Counted from the first letter of the stretch, positions 36,682 to 45,661 are shown. The stretch is DNA of 64,000 nt from Ureibacillus thermosphaericus (GCF_012396605.1 NZ_JAAXPW010000015.1:1-64000); one strand, 5' to 3'. Notes: generated by a model from the letters alone, not told the origin. Numbers and translations are program-made.

Positions 36682-37989
36682 TTATTCTTCAACCATTTCA
36701 ACAGGAATAACTTCTGTTACTTCAATTTTTTTATCTGTTAAGTCTTTAATATCTGACTCTTCTAATAGCTGTAAAGAAATTGTGTCATCTGCTTCGATAA
36801 CTAAATCTTCTAGTTTCACGATGACTTTAGTAGCTTTTTCGCTTTCTTCGTCACCCTTGTTGGCATCAATTTTTATTGGAGTAGTTAATGAATCGTCATT
36901 GACTAACACTTCAAAGTCAAATATTACTGTTTCGTCATTTAATAATTTGATTTCTTCAGAATAAGTAATTTCAAGTTCTTTTGTTGTTTTATTAAACTTA
37001 GCTGAAATTACTGTAGGCGCTTCATTTGTGATTTCTTCAAATTTTACAGTTTTCTTAAATTCAGAAACGAATTGGTTTTCTCTTGTACCTTTTACTTTTT
37101 TCGGTTCGATTACAACTTCATATTCACCATTGAACAACGTTTGATTTGTGATTGTTAACGTTTTTCCATCTTCACTTAAGGTAAATGTTAATGAATCAGG
37201 TGTTGTTGCATCTTCTTTTGCAATCACTTTTACTTGTTGTAGGTTTTCTTGTGTATTATTAATTGGTTCATTAAATATTACTTCAATCGTTGAAGCTGTA
37301 GTGGCATTCACTGACACAACTTTCAATTCATCTTGTTCAGAAACTTGAATTGTGCGATATAAGAATGAAGCAAATTGTCCGCGTGTTACTGTTTCGTTCG
37401 GTCTGAATTTTTCAACAATCGAAATTCCTAAGTCACGCAACGCTTGCACTGCTTCTTTTCTATTGTTATCGTTATAAACTTCATCCATGTCCACTACTGT
37501 TACATCATCAATCTCTTCAGCTAATTCGATTAATGATACACCAAACATTGCTTCATATACACGATTTAAAGTTAAAGCCATTTGTGAACGGTCCATATTT
37601 TTCATGTGCATTAATTTGTTATCTGAACCAAGAAATACGCCATGATCTTTTACTAAAGCTGCGTATTTTACTAACTCTTCGTCTGCAAAGTCCACTGGCA
37701 AATCCTTGAATCGTTGTACTGTATCCCAATCTTCTGGTATTTCTTTGCCTTGTTCTTCAAGCCAGCGACCTAACATTTTTACCACATTTCCACGTGTTAA
37801 TGTGTTATTCGGTTTGTATGTACCATCTTTGTATCCTTTTACGATTCCCATTTCTGCTAAAGCATCGATTGCTTCTTTATGAGTATTATCTTCTACATCA
37901 GTAAAAGTTGCCGCTGATACAGCTGGAACGATTGCAGAAGCTACTAATGTCGCCGTAGCTGCCGATGCGAAAAATTTTTTATAATTCAT
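36682..37989 (-). CDS. S-layer-like SLH protein with Ig-like domains
   Basis: A 435-residue exported protein. The signal peptide ends at AVSA (about residue 27). Three SLH domains occupy 28-225. Two beta-sandwich, Ig-like domains follow (about 225-330 and 332-430), as in S-layer proteins. It is strongly acidic and Lys/Glu/Asp/Thr-rich, with Glu-rich ends. A perfect-spacing promoter lies upstream with a 5' untranslated leader of roughly 70 bases, consistent with strong expression. It is smaller than main S-layer proteins of this group, so it may be a minor S-layer component. I chose ATG over the TTG one codon before it. Confidence 0.87.
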   Translation of the reverse strand: MNYKKFFASAATATLVASAIVPAVSAATFTDVEDNTHKEAIDALAEMGIVKGYKDGTYKPNNTLTRGNVVKMLGRWLEEQGKEIPEDWDTVQRFKDLPVDFADEELVKYAALVKDHGVFLGSDNKLMHMKNMDRSQMALTLNRVYEAMFGVSLIELAEEIDDVTVVDMDEVYNDNNRKEAVQALRDLGISIVEKFRPNETVTRGQFASFLYRTIQVSEQDELKVVSVNATTASTIEVIFNEPINNTQENLQQVKVIAKEDATTPDSLTFTLSEDGKTLTITNQTLFNGEYEVVIEPKKVKGTRENQFVSEFKKTVKFEEITNEAPTVISAKFNKTTKELEITYSEEIKLLNDETVIFDFEVLVNDDSLTTPIKIDANKGDEESEKATKVIVKLEDLVIEADDTISLQLLEESDIKDLTDKKIEVTEVIPVEMVEE

Positions 37990-38068
37990 CAACTACTACC
38001 CTCCAAGAAATATCATTTTTTTATCATTTTTCTTTGTAAAACGATGCTGATTTCTATCAACAAAATCT

Positions 38069-38097
38069 AGTATATTAATATTATTTATTTTCGTCAA
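38069..38097 (-). promoter_or_regulatory. SigmaA-type promoter of the S-layer-like gene
   Basis: On the minus strand TTGACG and TATACT are separated by exactly 17 bases, ending 80 bases before the ATG. Confidence 0.7.
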
Positions 38098-38240
38098 AGG
38101 TAATATTTAGTCGCTAAATATTAGTATAAATATCCATAAAATATCATTTTTTTATCTAGCTCGAATATTATTTTTATTCAATAGAGCTAAGAACATTTTG
38201 TTATTTTTTTGATACATTTCCTTTTTTGAAGAAAAAAAGA

Positions 38241-38271
38241 AAAAGCACAAACTTTCTTAGTTTGTGCTTTT
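38241..38271. terminator. Hairpin with AT-rich flanks
   Basis: AAAAGCACAAAC and GTTTGTGCTTTT form a perfect 12-bp stem flanked by A- and T-runs, so it can work on both strands. It may insulate the S-layer promoter from hsp20 read-through. Confidence 0.65.
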
Positions 38272-38463
38272 TCTTTTGGGCTACCAACCTGGTATTTCCT
38301 AGCGGGAAAAGTAATTTATTGCTATAGAGGAAATAATCCTATATACAATTTTAGTCTATCACTTATAGAAAAAAAGAACAATGAATAAGTTGAATTTCAT
38401 GAAAAATATTTATCGAAAATAACAAGAAATTGTAATTTCATTTAAGACAAAAAGTAAGAAAAA

Positions 38464-38488
38464 GAGCTATGACAATACGTCATAGCCC
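38464..38488 (-). terminator. Terminator of the hsp20 gene
   Basis: GAGCTATGAC pairs with GTCATAGCCC (near-perfect). The minus strand continues TTTTTCTT. Confidence 0.75.
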
Positions 38489-38497
38489 CATTCATTT

Positions 38498-38944
38498 TTA
38501 TTTAATTTGTATACGTCTTGAAGGACTCTCATCATCCGGTGAAATTTTTGGCAGTGTAATTTTTAATACCCCATTTTCTAATTCTGCTTCGATTCTGTCT
38601 TGATCAATATCGTTTACATAGAATGAACGGTAAAATTCACCGAAATGACGTTCTTTACGGATAATACGATCTTTTTCATCTCGTTCTTCTAAGCGATCAT
38701 CTCGTTTCGCACGAATTGTTAAATAGTTATTTTCTATATCAATTTGAATGTCATCTTTTGAAAAACCAGGTAAGTCAGCTTGTACAATGTAGGCATCTTT
38801 CGTTTCTGTAATATCTGTGCGGAGTGATTTGAAGTCATTGCCGAATGCAGGTAGGAAATCTTGATTAAACATATCATCAAAGGCACTTTTGAAACGTTCA
38901 AATAAATCATCATTTCTTCTTCTGAACGGTCTTAAATCGAACAT
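38498..38944 (-). CDS. Hsp20/alpha-crystallin small heat-shock protein
   Basis: 148 residues. The alpha-crystallin domain spans about 40-135, with the usual PGFSKDDIQI, the FYRSFYV segment and the ENGVLKITLPK block. A short C-terminal extension ends in RRIQIK, containing the IxI motif used for oligomer contacts. It is an ATP-independent holdase for unfolding proteins. AGGGAGG lies 7 bases before the ATG. A palindrome 29-40 bases upstream is the only candidate regulatory site; no CIRCE element is seen. Confidence 0.93.
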   Translation of the reverse strand: MFDLRPFRRRNDDLFERFKSAFDDMFNQDFLPAFGNDFKSLRTDITETKDAYIVQADLPGFSKDDIQIDIENNYLTIRAKRDDRLEERDEKDRIIRKERHFGEFYRSFYVNDIDQDRIEAELENGVLKITLPKISPDDESPSRRIQIK

Positions 38945-39362
38945 CTCAATTCCTCCCTATTTATAATTTTGTACAAGTACTTGTTACATCTTTATTTTAT
39001 CCTTTTTTTGCATTTTCATTTGAGCATTTTGTAAATTGAAGGAAATTTATCATATTTTTATCATACTTTTGACATACATTTATTACGGTTTCATCAAAAA
39101 TTCTCCGCATTTCTGTAATATTTTATTCTCAAAGAAACAGAATGTGCTTTATTTTTTATGAGGAATTTTATTTCTGCGTTTTAAAGTTTAGACTTTTTAC
39201 TTTTTAAAGAAATAATATTTAAGAAAAAAGTAATTTGTGAAGTAAGCTTTTTAAGCAGATTGATTCATTTTCTTGAGAAGTTGGGTTATTTCATTCAAAT
39301 GGATACATATAATACATTGATTTTCCTAAGAAAGATTCCTATCTTTGGAAAGGAGGTGTAGG
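38945..39362. other. Divergent gap between hsp20 and the membrane-protein gene
   Basis: AT-rich DNA of about 420 bp. The one clear element is the perfect 12-bp palindrome ACAAGTACTTGT at 38973-38984. The AAAGGAGG ribosome binding site of the plus-strand gene is at the right end. Confidence 0.5.
38973..38984. promoter_or_regulatory. Palindrome upstream of hsp20
   Basis: ACAAGTACTTGT is a perfect 12-bp dyad close to the expected promoter. It could be an operator, but no known stress-regulator consensus is matched. Confidence 0.3.
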
Positions 39363-39836
39363 ATGTCTCCGAATTTTGATGAGAGCTATATTGTTGGTCT
39401 TATTGGGGGATTCTTTGTACTATTAATTCTCGCTGTGATTTGCTATGTAATTACTGCACTTATTTACTTTTTTACAGCAAAAACAAATGGTCCTGAAGAT
39501 CTTGCATTTTTAGCATGGATTCCTTTAGTAAATGCATATTTACTCTTCGCTTTTGGATCAAAGAAAACGACTCCAGAAGAAGTGAAAAAAGATGCATTAA
39601 CTTGGATGATTATTTATGCTGTGTTATTTGTGGTGTCATTTATTCCATTTATCGGTTGGTTAGCTTCACTAGCGATGTTTGTAATCTTTATTTATTACAG
39701 TTACCGTTTATTTTATCGTTGGACAGGAGAATCAGGGAAAGCCGTATTATTTGTGATTCTTACTATCGTGACATTTAGTATTTTCTTCTACGTATATGGT
39801 TTAATCAAAATGAAACAAGAATTTGTTGCTGAATAA
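39363..39836 (+). CDS. Small four-helix membrane protein, function unknown
   Basis: 157 residues with four hydrophobic segments (about 10-38, 47-65, 84-108 and 127-150) and no signal peptide cleavage site. The segment around LAFLAWIPLVNAYLLFAFG and the RLFYRWTGESGKAVL loop are the most distinctive parts. I do not recognise the family with certainty. The ATG has AAAGGAGG 6 bases upstream. It is monocistronic, facing away from hsp20. The next gene on the other side is on the opposite strand. Confidence 0.75.
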   Translation: MSPNFDESYIVGLIGGFFVLLILAVICYVITALIYFFTAKTNGPEDLAFLAWIPLVNAYLLFAFGSKKTTPEEVKKDALTWMIIYAVLFVVSFIPFIGWLASLAMFVIFIYYSYRLFYRWTGESGKAVLFVILTIVTFSIFFYVYGLIKMKQEFVAE

Positions 39837-39842
39837 AAAAAT

Positions 39843-39970
39843 GGGCTAGAAAGTATTCACAGCGAGTACTTTCTAGCTTGAAATTTGTTTCGACTACCGC
39901 AGAAACAACGATTTATTTTTTTAGGAAGTGAAGATGTCCGATATTCAGAAAGTTTTCGATTTTCTAGCCC
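39843..39970. repeat. 128-bp intergenic element with 10-bp inverted ends
   Basis: GGGCTAGAAA at the left end and TTTCTAGCCC at the right end are perfect inverted repeats. Inside, GCTAGAAAGTA/TACTTTCTAGC (39845-39877) forms a terminator-like hairpin for the preceding gene, and the core GACTACCGCAGAAACAA (39892-39908) recurs with one change near 10735. It ends just before the CRISPR-Cas operon. Confidence 0.5.
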
Positions 39971-40001
39971 CCGTTATCGCCAAATATCCACACACTACAT
40001 C

Positions 40002-41294
40002 TCATCTTATGTAAGTGCTAGACATTTTTTCAAAGAATGGCTTCAATGCTAGAATTGCGTTGTTGAGTTTTGGTTGGAAACTTTCTACTTTACTTTGACT
40101 TTCTCTTGCACCGCCGTGATTGATGTCATTACGCAAATCTAAAATACTATTAAAGGCAGCAAAATTATTCTTATACGGTTGCAGTTTCGATACCATTTCA
40201 CGAACAAACGGCACATTTTCTTCTTTTACTTTCCATTTTGTTTCAGGAATATTTTCCGATAATATTCTGATGGCTGAATTGATGAGCATTCTTTTCTCAC
40301 TATCGATTTCATTTATTTGGAAAACTTTACAAATCGCTGTTATACAATTTTCAAGCAACATAGTATATCCCTGTTGAGTTAAATGGTTTTCACTACACCA
40401 TTTCGCAGAATAAAATAAATTCATTATTTCATCATCACGAAATTCTTCATATTTTTTTTCAATTTCATCTAACAATGGAGCGAGCGGTTTAATTTTTGAA
40501 GTTTGTGTATCACGTGCCACTTCAATTTGATTCCGCAGTTCTTGTATTTCTTCTGTGATTTTTAAACTGCGGCAAGTTTGAAAGGATTGTCCAATTCGAT
40601 TTAATTGTGCAGCTAGTTGATTTAAAGCTTTTACTTTTTGTTTTTCTTCATTAGATGTAGTCCGGTTTTTGAACACTGTACCAGTTTCGCGATTTGTTAA
40701 TTCTTTTATGGCCGTTGCATCACCAGTTTTTAAGAATTGATCGACACCTATTGTCCAATCTAATAATGTCGCCATGTTTGTTACATCAACGATTAGGGCA
40801 GGAATGTCGGGTTGTTTCGGATCAAATAGACCATAGACTATCTTTCGAATCGTCGCTTTTTTAATTAATCGCGCATAATTCAATACAATCAATGCAACAA
40901 ATGGGATTGATCGAAAACTATGGGTGATGTCAAAATAAATTTCATCTCCCTCTTGAATCTCGGACAAAATTGTATCAAACAAATTCCAGTTTGCTTCTTC
41001 ATCTTGTGAACTGCTGATTTCTACTAGCTTTACATTTGCCTCTGGGGTAATTCTTTGTAAAGCATTTTCTAATCCTTCAAAAAAGCCTTTTTCATTTTCA
41101 TGATCTTGCCAATTTTGTGATTTGGCTTCTTTTGTCGCAAAGACGACTAATTCCTGAAGCCCCTCATCTCTCATTTGCTCCAATATTGATGTTTGGATAA
41201 ACCTTGTCAACGTTGATGTTTTTCCTTCATATTCATAAATACACTCTATGTAATCACCCAAACCTAAAAATGAGAATAAAACTTTTCTTCCCAT
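40002..41294 (-). CDS. Csx1/Csx2-family CARF-HEPN ribonuclease (TM1812/TIGR02221 type)
   Basis: A 430-residue type III accessory effector. The CARF half (about 1-190) should bind cyclic oligoadenylate and carries the family motif DITHSFR at 122-128. The C-terminal HEPN domain has the RNase motif R-X4-H, Arg388 to His393 in LRNDINHGG, so cleavage of single-stranded RNA is expected once activated. It is the last gene of the Cmr operon, 91 bp after the CARF-RelE-like gene. The DxTHSFR wording is a small variant of the usual DxTHG. Which ring size activates it cannot be seen. Confidence 0.87.
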   Translation of the reverse strand: MGRKVLFSFLGLGDYIECIYEYEGKTSTLTRFIQTSILEQMRDEGLQELVVFATKEAKSQNWQDHENEKGFFEGLENALQRITPEANVKLVEISSSQDEEANWNLFDTILSEIQEGDEIYFDITHSFRSIPFVALIVLNYARLIKKATIRKIVYGLFDPKQPDIPALIVDVTNMATLLDWTIGVDQFLKTGDATAIKELTNRETGTVFKNRTTSNEEKQKVKALNQLAAQLNRIGQSFQTCRSLKITEEIQELRNQIEVARDTQTSKIKPLAPLLDEIEKKYEEFRDDEIMNLFYSAKWCSENHLTQQGYTMLLENCITAICKVFQINEIDSEKRMLINSAIRILSENIPETKWKVKEENVPFVREMVSKLQPYKNNFAAFNSILDLRNDINHGGARESQSKVESFQPKLNNAILALKPFFEKMSSTYIR

Positions 41295-41385
41295 CCATAT
41301 GCCTCCTTGCTTTTAATAATCAATGGATGAAACCTCTCGTAAAATTTGTTCCAAACTTAAAATCTTAGACCTTTTTAAAATCTTT

Positions 41386-42564
41386 TCACAAACTGTGTAC
41401 TGCGGAAATCGATTCTTCTTTATATATCCCAACACCATTAGATACTTCCCGTTCATATTTATCATGATTCAACCACAAGTAATTGGCGATTAATTCATCT
41501 TTCGCCCAATCATATTTATAAGCCAGACGAAATGCGGTTTGCCCGTTGCTCGCTCCTTTATATAAATTGAATAATACTTTACTGCGATCTAAAATTTTAA
41601 AATTCTTTTCATGCTTGACTTCATCATTTTCGACGCCTTCTTTTAACTTTTTCACCAACTCACGCATTTGTTGTTTAATGAAAATGGACTGATGGTTATT
41701 TTGTTTCATAATTCGTTCTACTTGTTCAGAATAAATATAATTTGTATTGATTAAATGATTATATTTTGAACGCTCAAACAAGAAAAGCCCAAATGGATTT
41801 AGCGCAACTAAACCATCTTCTATAGAAAATATCGCATTATATTTTCTGACAATATCCTTTTCATTGTAATTCAGTTCATCCAAATCGATATAATCTTGCT
41901 TGCATTTTCTCAACAAATCGCTATTCTTTTGAACAAAGTCATCATCAATATCAAGGGGCATCGGAGGAATTTCAATTAAAATTTGCTGCTCTTCATGTAA
42001 ATAGGATGTTGGGTAATGTAAAAAGGAGCCTACAATATACCCGAGGGATGTCATCACTTTATAGCCGCCAATGGGAGCAAAACATGTGGAACTTGGATCT
42101 CCTTCTGATAATGCCTGGCCTAAAATGTGAAGATAGTTCCCCAATTGTTCTCTAATTAGTTTAGAACTTGATACATTAATATCCGTAAATAAAACTTTTA
42201 CATCAGCATCCAATTGTTTTTCAAAAATATCCTTCAGTAATGGCACGCAAATATTACTGCCTACCGTGTTCGTAGCAATTAAAATAATCTTCATTTTTTC
42301 TGATAGTTTATTATTTTTCATAAGCGTATGAATCATCGAATACTCCGCACTGATAGCATGTGGATTCTTTAACGCCTCTTCAATCTCTTTTCTCCCTTTA
42401 TCTAGAAACTGATCGATCTTTTTTTTTATATCCGATGTTATCTCTCTAGATTGTAAGGAAGCAGAAATGATACCGTCCATTCTACTTCCTTTTTTGATGG
42501 AAAAATAATTATGATTCCCCATTAATAATGAAATCCCACAAGTCATGACAACCGTATTATACAT
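41386..42564 (-). CDS. CARF protein with a C-terminal RelE-like toxin domain (Cami1-like candidate)
   Basis: 392 residues. The N-terminal CARF domain is of the APE2256 type: strand-1 TCGISLL at 8-14 and APIGGYK at 163-169 in the place of the usual NxTGGxK. A middle helical region (about 205-285) follows. Residues about 285-372 read like a RelE/ParE toxin: two helices ending RELVKKLKEG, then a basic loop (KILDRSKVLFNLYKG) and strands FRLAYKYDW and ANYLWLNHDKYER. That order matches Cami1, a cyclic-oligoadenylate-activated ribosome-dependent mRNA interferase. The RelE call is inference from pattern. No HEPN motif or PD-(D/E)xK motif is visible. Confidence 0.62.
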   Translation of the reverse strand: MYNTVVMTCGISLLMGNHNYFSIKKGSRMDGIISASLQSREITSDIKKKIDQFLDKGRKEIEEALKNPHAISAEYSMIHTLMKNNKLSEKMKIILIATNTVGSNICVPLLKDIFEKQLDADVKVLFTDINVSSSKLIREQLGNYLHILGQALSEGDPSSTCFAPIGGYKVMTSLGYIVGSFLHYPTSYLHEEQQILIEIPPMPLDIDDDFVQKNSDLLRKCKQDYIDLDELNYNEKDIVRKYNAIFSIEDGLVALNPFGLFLFERSKYNHLINTNYIYSEQVERIMKQNNHQSIFIKQQMRELVKKLKEGVENDEVKHEKNFKILDRSKVLFNLYKGASNGQTAFRLAYKYDWAKDELIANYLWLNHDKYEREVSNGVGIYKEESISAVHSL

Positions 42565-42601
42565 ACCCTCATCTCCTCTTTAACTGAGCTGCATCGTTTG
42601 C

Positions 42602-43393
42602 TCAACGAATGTGAACAGATGTATCGTCAGAATCCACTCGGAAGTTTTCATCTTTATAGCGATTCCAAAGAACTTCATGCAATAATAGACCAGTAGAAGA
42701 TAAACGAAGCTGACCATTGGTTTCTTCAACGAGTCCGTCTAATTCTTTCAACTTTATATTTGAAGGTAGTAATTTAGTAGAAGCAATGCCTAGGTCATAA
42801 AGTTCTTTAAAAAGTTTGAAATGCTTCAACCAAAGTTGATAATCGAAAACGACTGGCATTGTTGGCAATTGAACTACCGACGAAAATCCTTCAAATTGAT
42901 AATAAACAGGAATTTTTAAAACTTGTCCGATGAGTCCGGCAAAAGAAATTTGCGCCTTGTAGCCACCCGTTGCATTAATGACACAATCCTCTTCTCTATT
43001 AGGAACGGTTTTCACAATATAAACTATGATTTTTACTAGATTTCGCAATCCTTCTTCTGTAAATTGTTTTGCATTTTGACCATTCAAATGTTCAATGGTA
43101 AATACGTGCACATTACGAAACAATGAAGCAAAGTAACTTTTTAATATTAGTTTGATTTTTTCTCCTTCAACCGTATCAGAAGCAAGTAAATATAAATTTT
43201 CTTTTTCTACTAAAATATTTTCATGAATCATCGAGTGAATCGATGAAATTTCTGCACATATATTTGTATTATTCTCAAGTTCTTGAATTTTTTTTACGAT
43301 TTGTTCAATTGGCAGATTCCAATCGATTCCATTTCTATTTAATCCTCCCAAGAGGGAAGTGCCAACCGTTGCAATTATTGTGTTTTTCTTCAT
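42602..43393 (-). CDS. Short CARF protein (APE2256 family), probable ring nuclease
   Basis: 263 residues. The CARF core has strand-1 ATVGTSLL (Thr12-Ser13) and NATGGYKAQ at 140-148 (Lys146). The last 70 residues look like a small winged-helix-like tail (LVEETNGQLRLSSTGLLLHEVL), with no nuclease motif. In the same family, archaeal Sso2081 and Sso1393 are ring nucleases that degrade cyclic tetra-adenylate, using a Ser near strand 1 and a Lys in the second motif, both present here. It is therefore more likely an off-switch than an effector. A DNA-binding regulator is the alternative. Confidence 0.75.
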   Translation of the reverse strand: MKKNTIIATVGTSLLGGLNRNGIDWNLPIEQIVKKIQELENNTNICAEISSIHSMIHENILVEKENLYLLASDTVEGEKIKLILKSYFASLFRNVHVFTIEHLNGQNAKQFTEEGLRNLVKIIVYIVKTVPNREEDCVINATGGYKAQISFAGLIGQVLKIPVYYQFEGFSSVVQLPTMPVVFDYQLWLKHFKLFKELYDLGIASTKLLPSNIKLKELDGLVEETNGQLRLSSTGLLLHEVLWNRYKDENFRVDSDDTSVHIR

Positions 43394-43446
43394 ACTCTTC
43401 CTCCATCTTTGCTTTTACCAGACACTCCATTTAGTAATGGCGCCCG

Positions 43447-44400
43447 TCACCACACTTCGATACTATATTCCCCAAAACCAAAAGTTGTCTGCTTTCCTAT
43501 ATGACAAAATTGTCCTAAATATAATAAAGGTAGGAGAGTATGAATTTCTGAACCTTTTACTATACTCCACCCTTCAATACCATGTAAAAACATTTCTTGA
43601 TGCTGTCTTGTGGAAAAGCGTCGATATTTCACTTTTTGATAAGATTGAATAACTTCTTCAACATATTTAGAATGGTTTAAAATTTCTTCATATACATCTC
43701 GATCCAATAATTGATTTTGATGGAAATAGAGCAAACTATTAATGCGGCGTAATAGATTTTCAATCATTACATCAAATGATACTTTTTCTTGATACCTTCC
43801 ATCTACTTGAATTCGAGTAGGAGTATGAAACTGGATTTTTACCTTCTGTACCTTTTTTTCAAAAGGAAATACGATATCACTTAATTTATTCACACGAGCA
43901 TCTGCAATCCATTCCCCATCATGATAGACAGTAACGGGAATAGGAGCGCCTAGGGATTGGACTTGTTTAATATAAAATTTTTCCATCTTTTCCCCTATGC
44001 CATTTAGTCCAAAAGCTCTCATTGCTAAAATGATATCTCGATATTTTTGTATTGCCTTTCCAAATAGAATCATTTCAAATTGATAAGAATCGTTTTTTGT
44101 ATATTTTCTTTTGAAATTATGGCGAGTTCGAATGATAAGGGGACGGTTGTATGCAATGTATCCAAAACTCTCGTGTTTGATGCCCGTTTGATCTTCATAT
44201 AGTTGCCTGTAAAACTGGACATGCTCACAATCACAAACTTCTTGATGACATGTACAGACAGCTTTTTTCAACTCATAACCAAGCCCTCCACGTATCGTGA
44301 TAGCTGGATATGACGGCAAACTCATTTCTTGATATGGGACAATTTCAAAATGTAAATGGCACCATTTCAGTGGAATTTGGTTTGTAAATAAATCTTGCAT
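43447..44400 (-). CDS. cas6: CRISPR pre-crRNA endoribonuclease Cas6
   Basis: 317 residues of the RAMP superfamily. An N-terminal ferredoxin-like fold has a Cys-rich loop (CTCHQEVCDCEH) usual for this Cas6 group, which may bind zinc. The C-terminal RAMP half ends with the glycine-rich GQFCHIGKQTTFGFGEY loop (residues about 296-312). It should cut within CRISPR repeats 8 bases from the spacer, in line with the ATTGAAAC repeat ends seen in the array. It lies 68 bp past cmr6 in the same operon. The catalytic histidine cannot be assigned from sequence alone. Confidence 0.88.
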   Translation of the reverse strand: MQDLFTNQIPLKWCHLHFEIVPYQEMSLPSYPAITIRGGLGYELKKAVCTCHQEVCDCEHVQFYRQLYEDQTGIKHESFGYIAYNRPLIIRTRHNFKRKYTKNDSYQFEMILFGKAIQKYRDIILAMRAFGLNGIGEKMEKFYIKQVQSLGAPIPVTVYHDGEWIADARVNKLSDIVFPFEKKVQKVKIQFHTPTRIQVDGRYQEKVSFDVMIENLLRRINSLLYFHQNQLLDRDVYEEILNHSKYVEEVIQSYQKVKYRRFSTRQHQEMFLHGIEGWSIVKGSEIHTLLPLLYLGQFCHIGKQTTFGFGEYSIEVW

Positions 44401-44468
44401 TTTGAACGTTCCTTTGCACTAAGATAATGAAGGATGGAACAATCTAAATTGTCCATCCTGTAATGCTA

Positions 44469-45659
44469 TTACTGTTTTATTAGCTCTTTAAGTCTTTGAA
44501 TTTTTTCCGCTTGTTTTGTTCCTTTTTTCACCTTTAGATTCCCTGTCTTTTTCCAATATTCGTATAGAGCTTCGGCTGGTTGAAAATATCCTTGTTCTGC
44601 CAATTCAAGTGCTTGCTTATAAACTTCGCCTTTCGATTGATCTTGAGAAGTGACAGATTCGTCTAATTGTAGAATGATTTCTACCAAACGTTCATCGGGT
44701 TTTAATAAAGCAAGCCGTTTCGCTTCCTCTTCCTGCCGACGGATTTCTTCCATTTTTCGTTGTTTTTGCTCAAATTGTTCTAAAAATTCGGAAGTAACCT
44801 CTTCCACTTTATAAAACTGCCCATAGCCAGTGGAAGTTTTAGCCCCAACTCCACTTTCAAGCAGCATTTTTGTAACCCAATCTTTCAAAATCTTCATCAA
44901 CTCTTCACTGCTGAAGGAAGATTGCATTCTTTCCTTCCTGTATTTCCGCAAAGTAAATCGAATATCGTAATAGGATGCTTCAATTACTTGCAAACCTGTA
45001 AACGGTATTACGGTTTGATTATCTGTAGCCTCAGATTTTCTTTGATAGTAATTCGGAAAATGAACGGTTAATACATCTGGTACTATGTCATAATCTGTTG
45101 ATGGAAACACATCATAAAACTGCGCTTTTCCTCGATGTTCTTTATCTCCAAAAATATCAATCATTATAGCCTTCACGATTTTTTGTTTTTCATCCAACGT
45201 TTTATCTGTCTTTTGATCAAACGGGTCTTCTCCGTTAAAAAATGCTTGTACCACCCAATTGCGCACTAATCCTTTCATGCTTGAAGCTGGAATATAGGGA
45301 ACACCATATATTTGGTGAATCGTTAAGGTCGATTCAAGCACGTGTATAGCACCTGTGCCAATCAATAATTTTCCTTCTGAAAATGCTCGCAATACAGAAA
45401 TTTCATTTTGTTTTTGTGTAACAAATAAAACATCATTTAATAGGTTCGTTACTTTCAAAATGTTTTTCTTGTTGCGTTCATGGACGTTCCATTTTTTTAT
45501 ATTAGTATTAAATAACTTTTTCGCGTCTCGACCTTTGTTATTTTCCTTTTTTTGTATTAATGCTGCATAATACATGCCATAAGCTAGATGGTCACATTGA
45601 TTGGATTTCATATATTCTTCTAAAAGTTCCGACGTATCTTTTGGATGGAAATAGGACAC
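44469..45659 (-). CDS. cmr6: Type III-B Cmr6
   Basis: 396 residues. A RAMP subunit of the Cmr backbone, identified by GTGAIHVLESTLTIHQIYGVPYIPASSMKGLVRNW (core IPASSMKGLVRNW) and the glycine-rich STGYGQFY late in the domain (after GAKT). A long C-terminal Lys/Glu-rich coiled-coil extension (about 285-396) goes beyond ordinary Cmr6 proteins, which end near residue 290. Its role is unknown. Cmr6 sits at the 3' end of the crRNA. It starts 2 bp after the cmr5 stop. Confidence 0.9.
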   Translation of the reverse strand: MSYFHPKDTSELLEEYMKSNQCDHLAYGMYYAALIQKKENNKGRDAKKLFNTNIKKWNVHERNKKNILKVTNLLNDVLFVTQKQNEISVLRAFSEGKLLIGTGAIHVLESTLTIHQIYGVPYIPASSMKGLVRNWVVQAFFNGEDPFDQKTDKTLDEKQKIVKAIMIDIFGDKEHRGKAQFYDVFPSTDYDIVPDVLTVHFPNYYQRKSEATDNQTVIPFTGLQVIEASYYDIRFTLRKYRKERMQSSFSSEELMKILKDWVTKMLLESGVGAKTSTGYGQFYKVEEVTSEFLEQFEQKQRKMEEIRRQEEEAKRLALLKPDERLVEIILQLDESVTSQDQSKGEVYKQALELAEQGYFQPAEALYEYWKKTGNLKVKKGTKQAEKIQRLKELIKQ

Positions 45660-45661
45660 TG

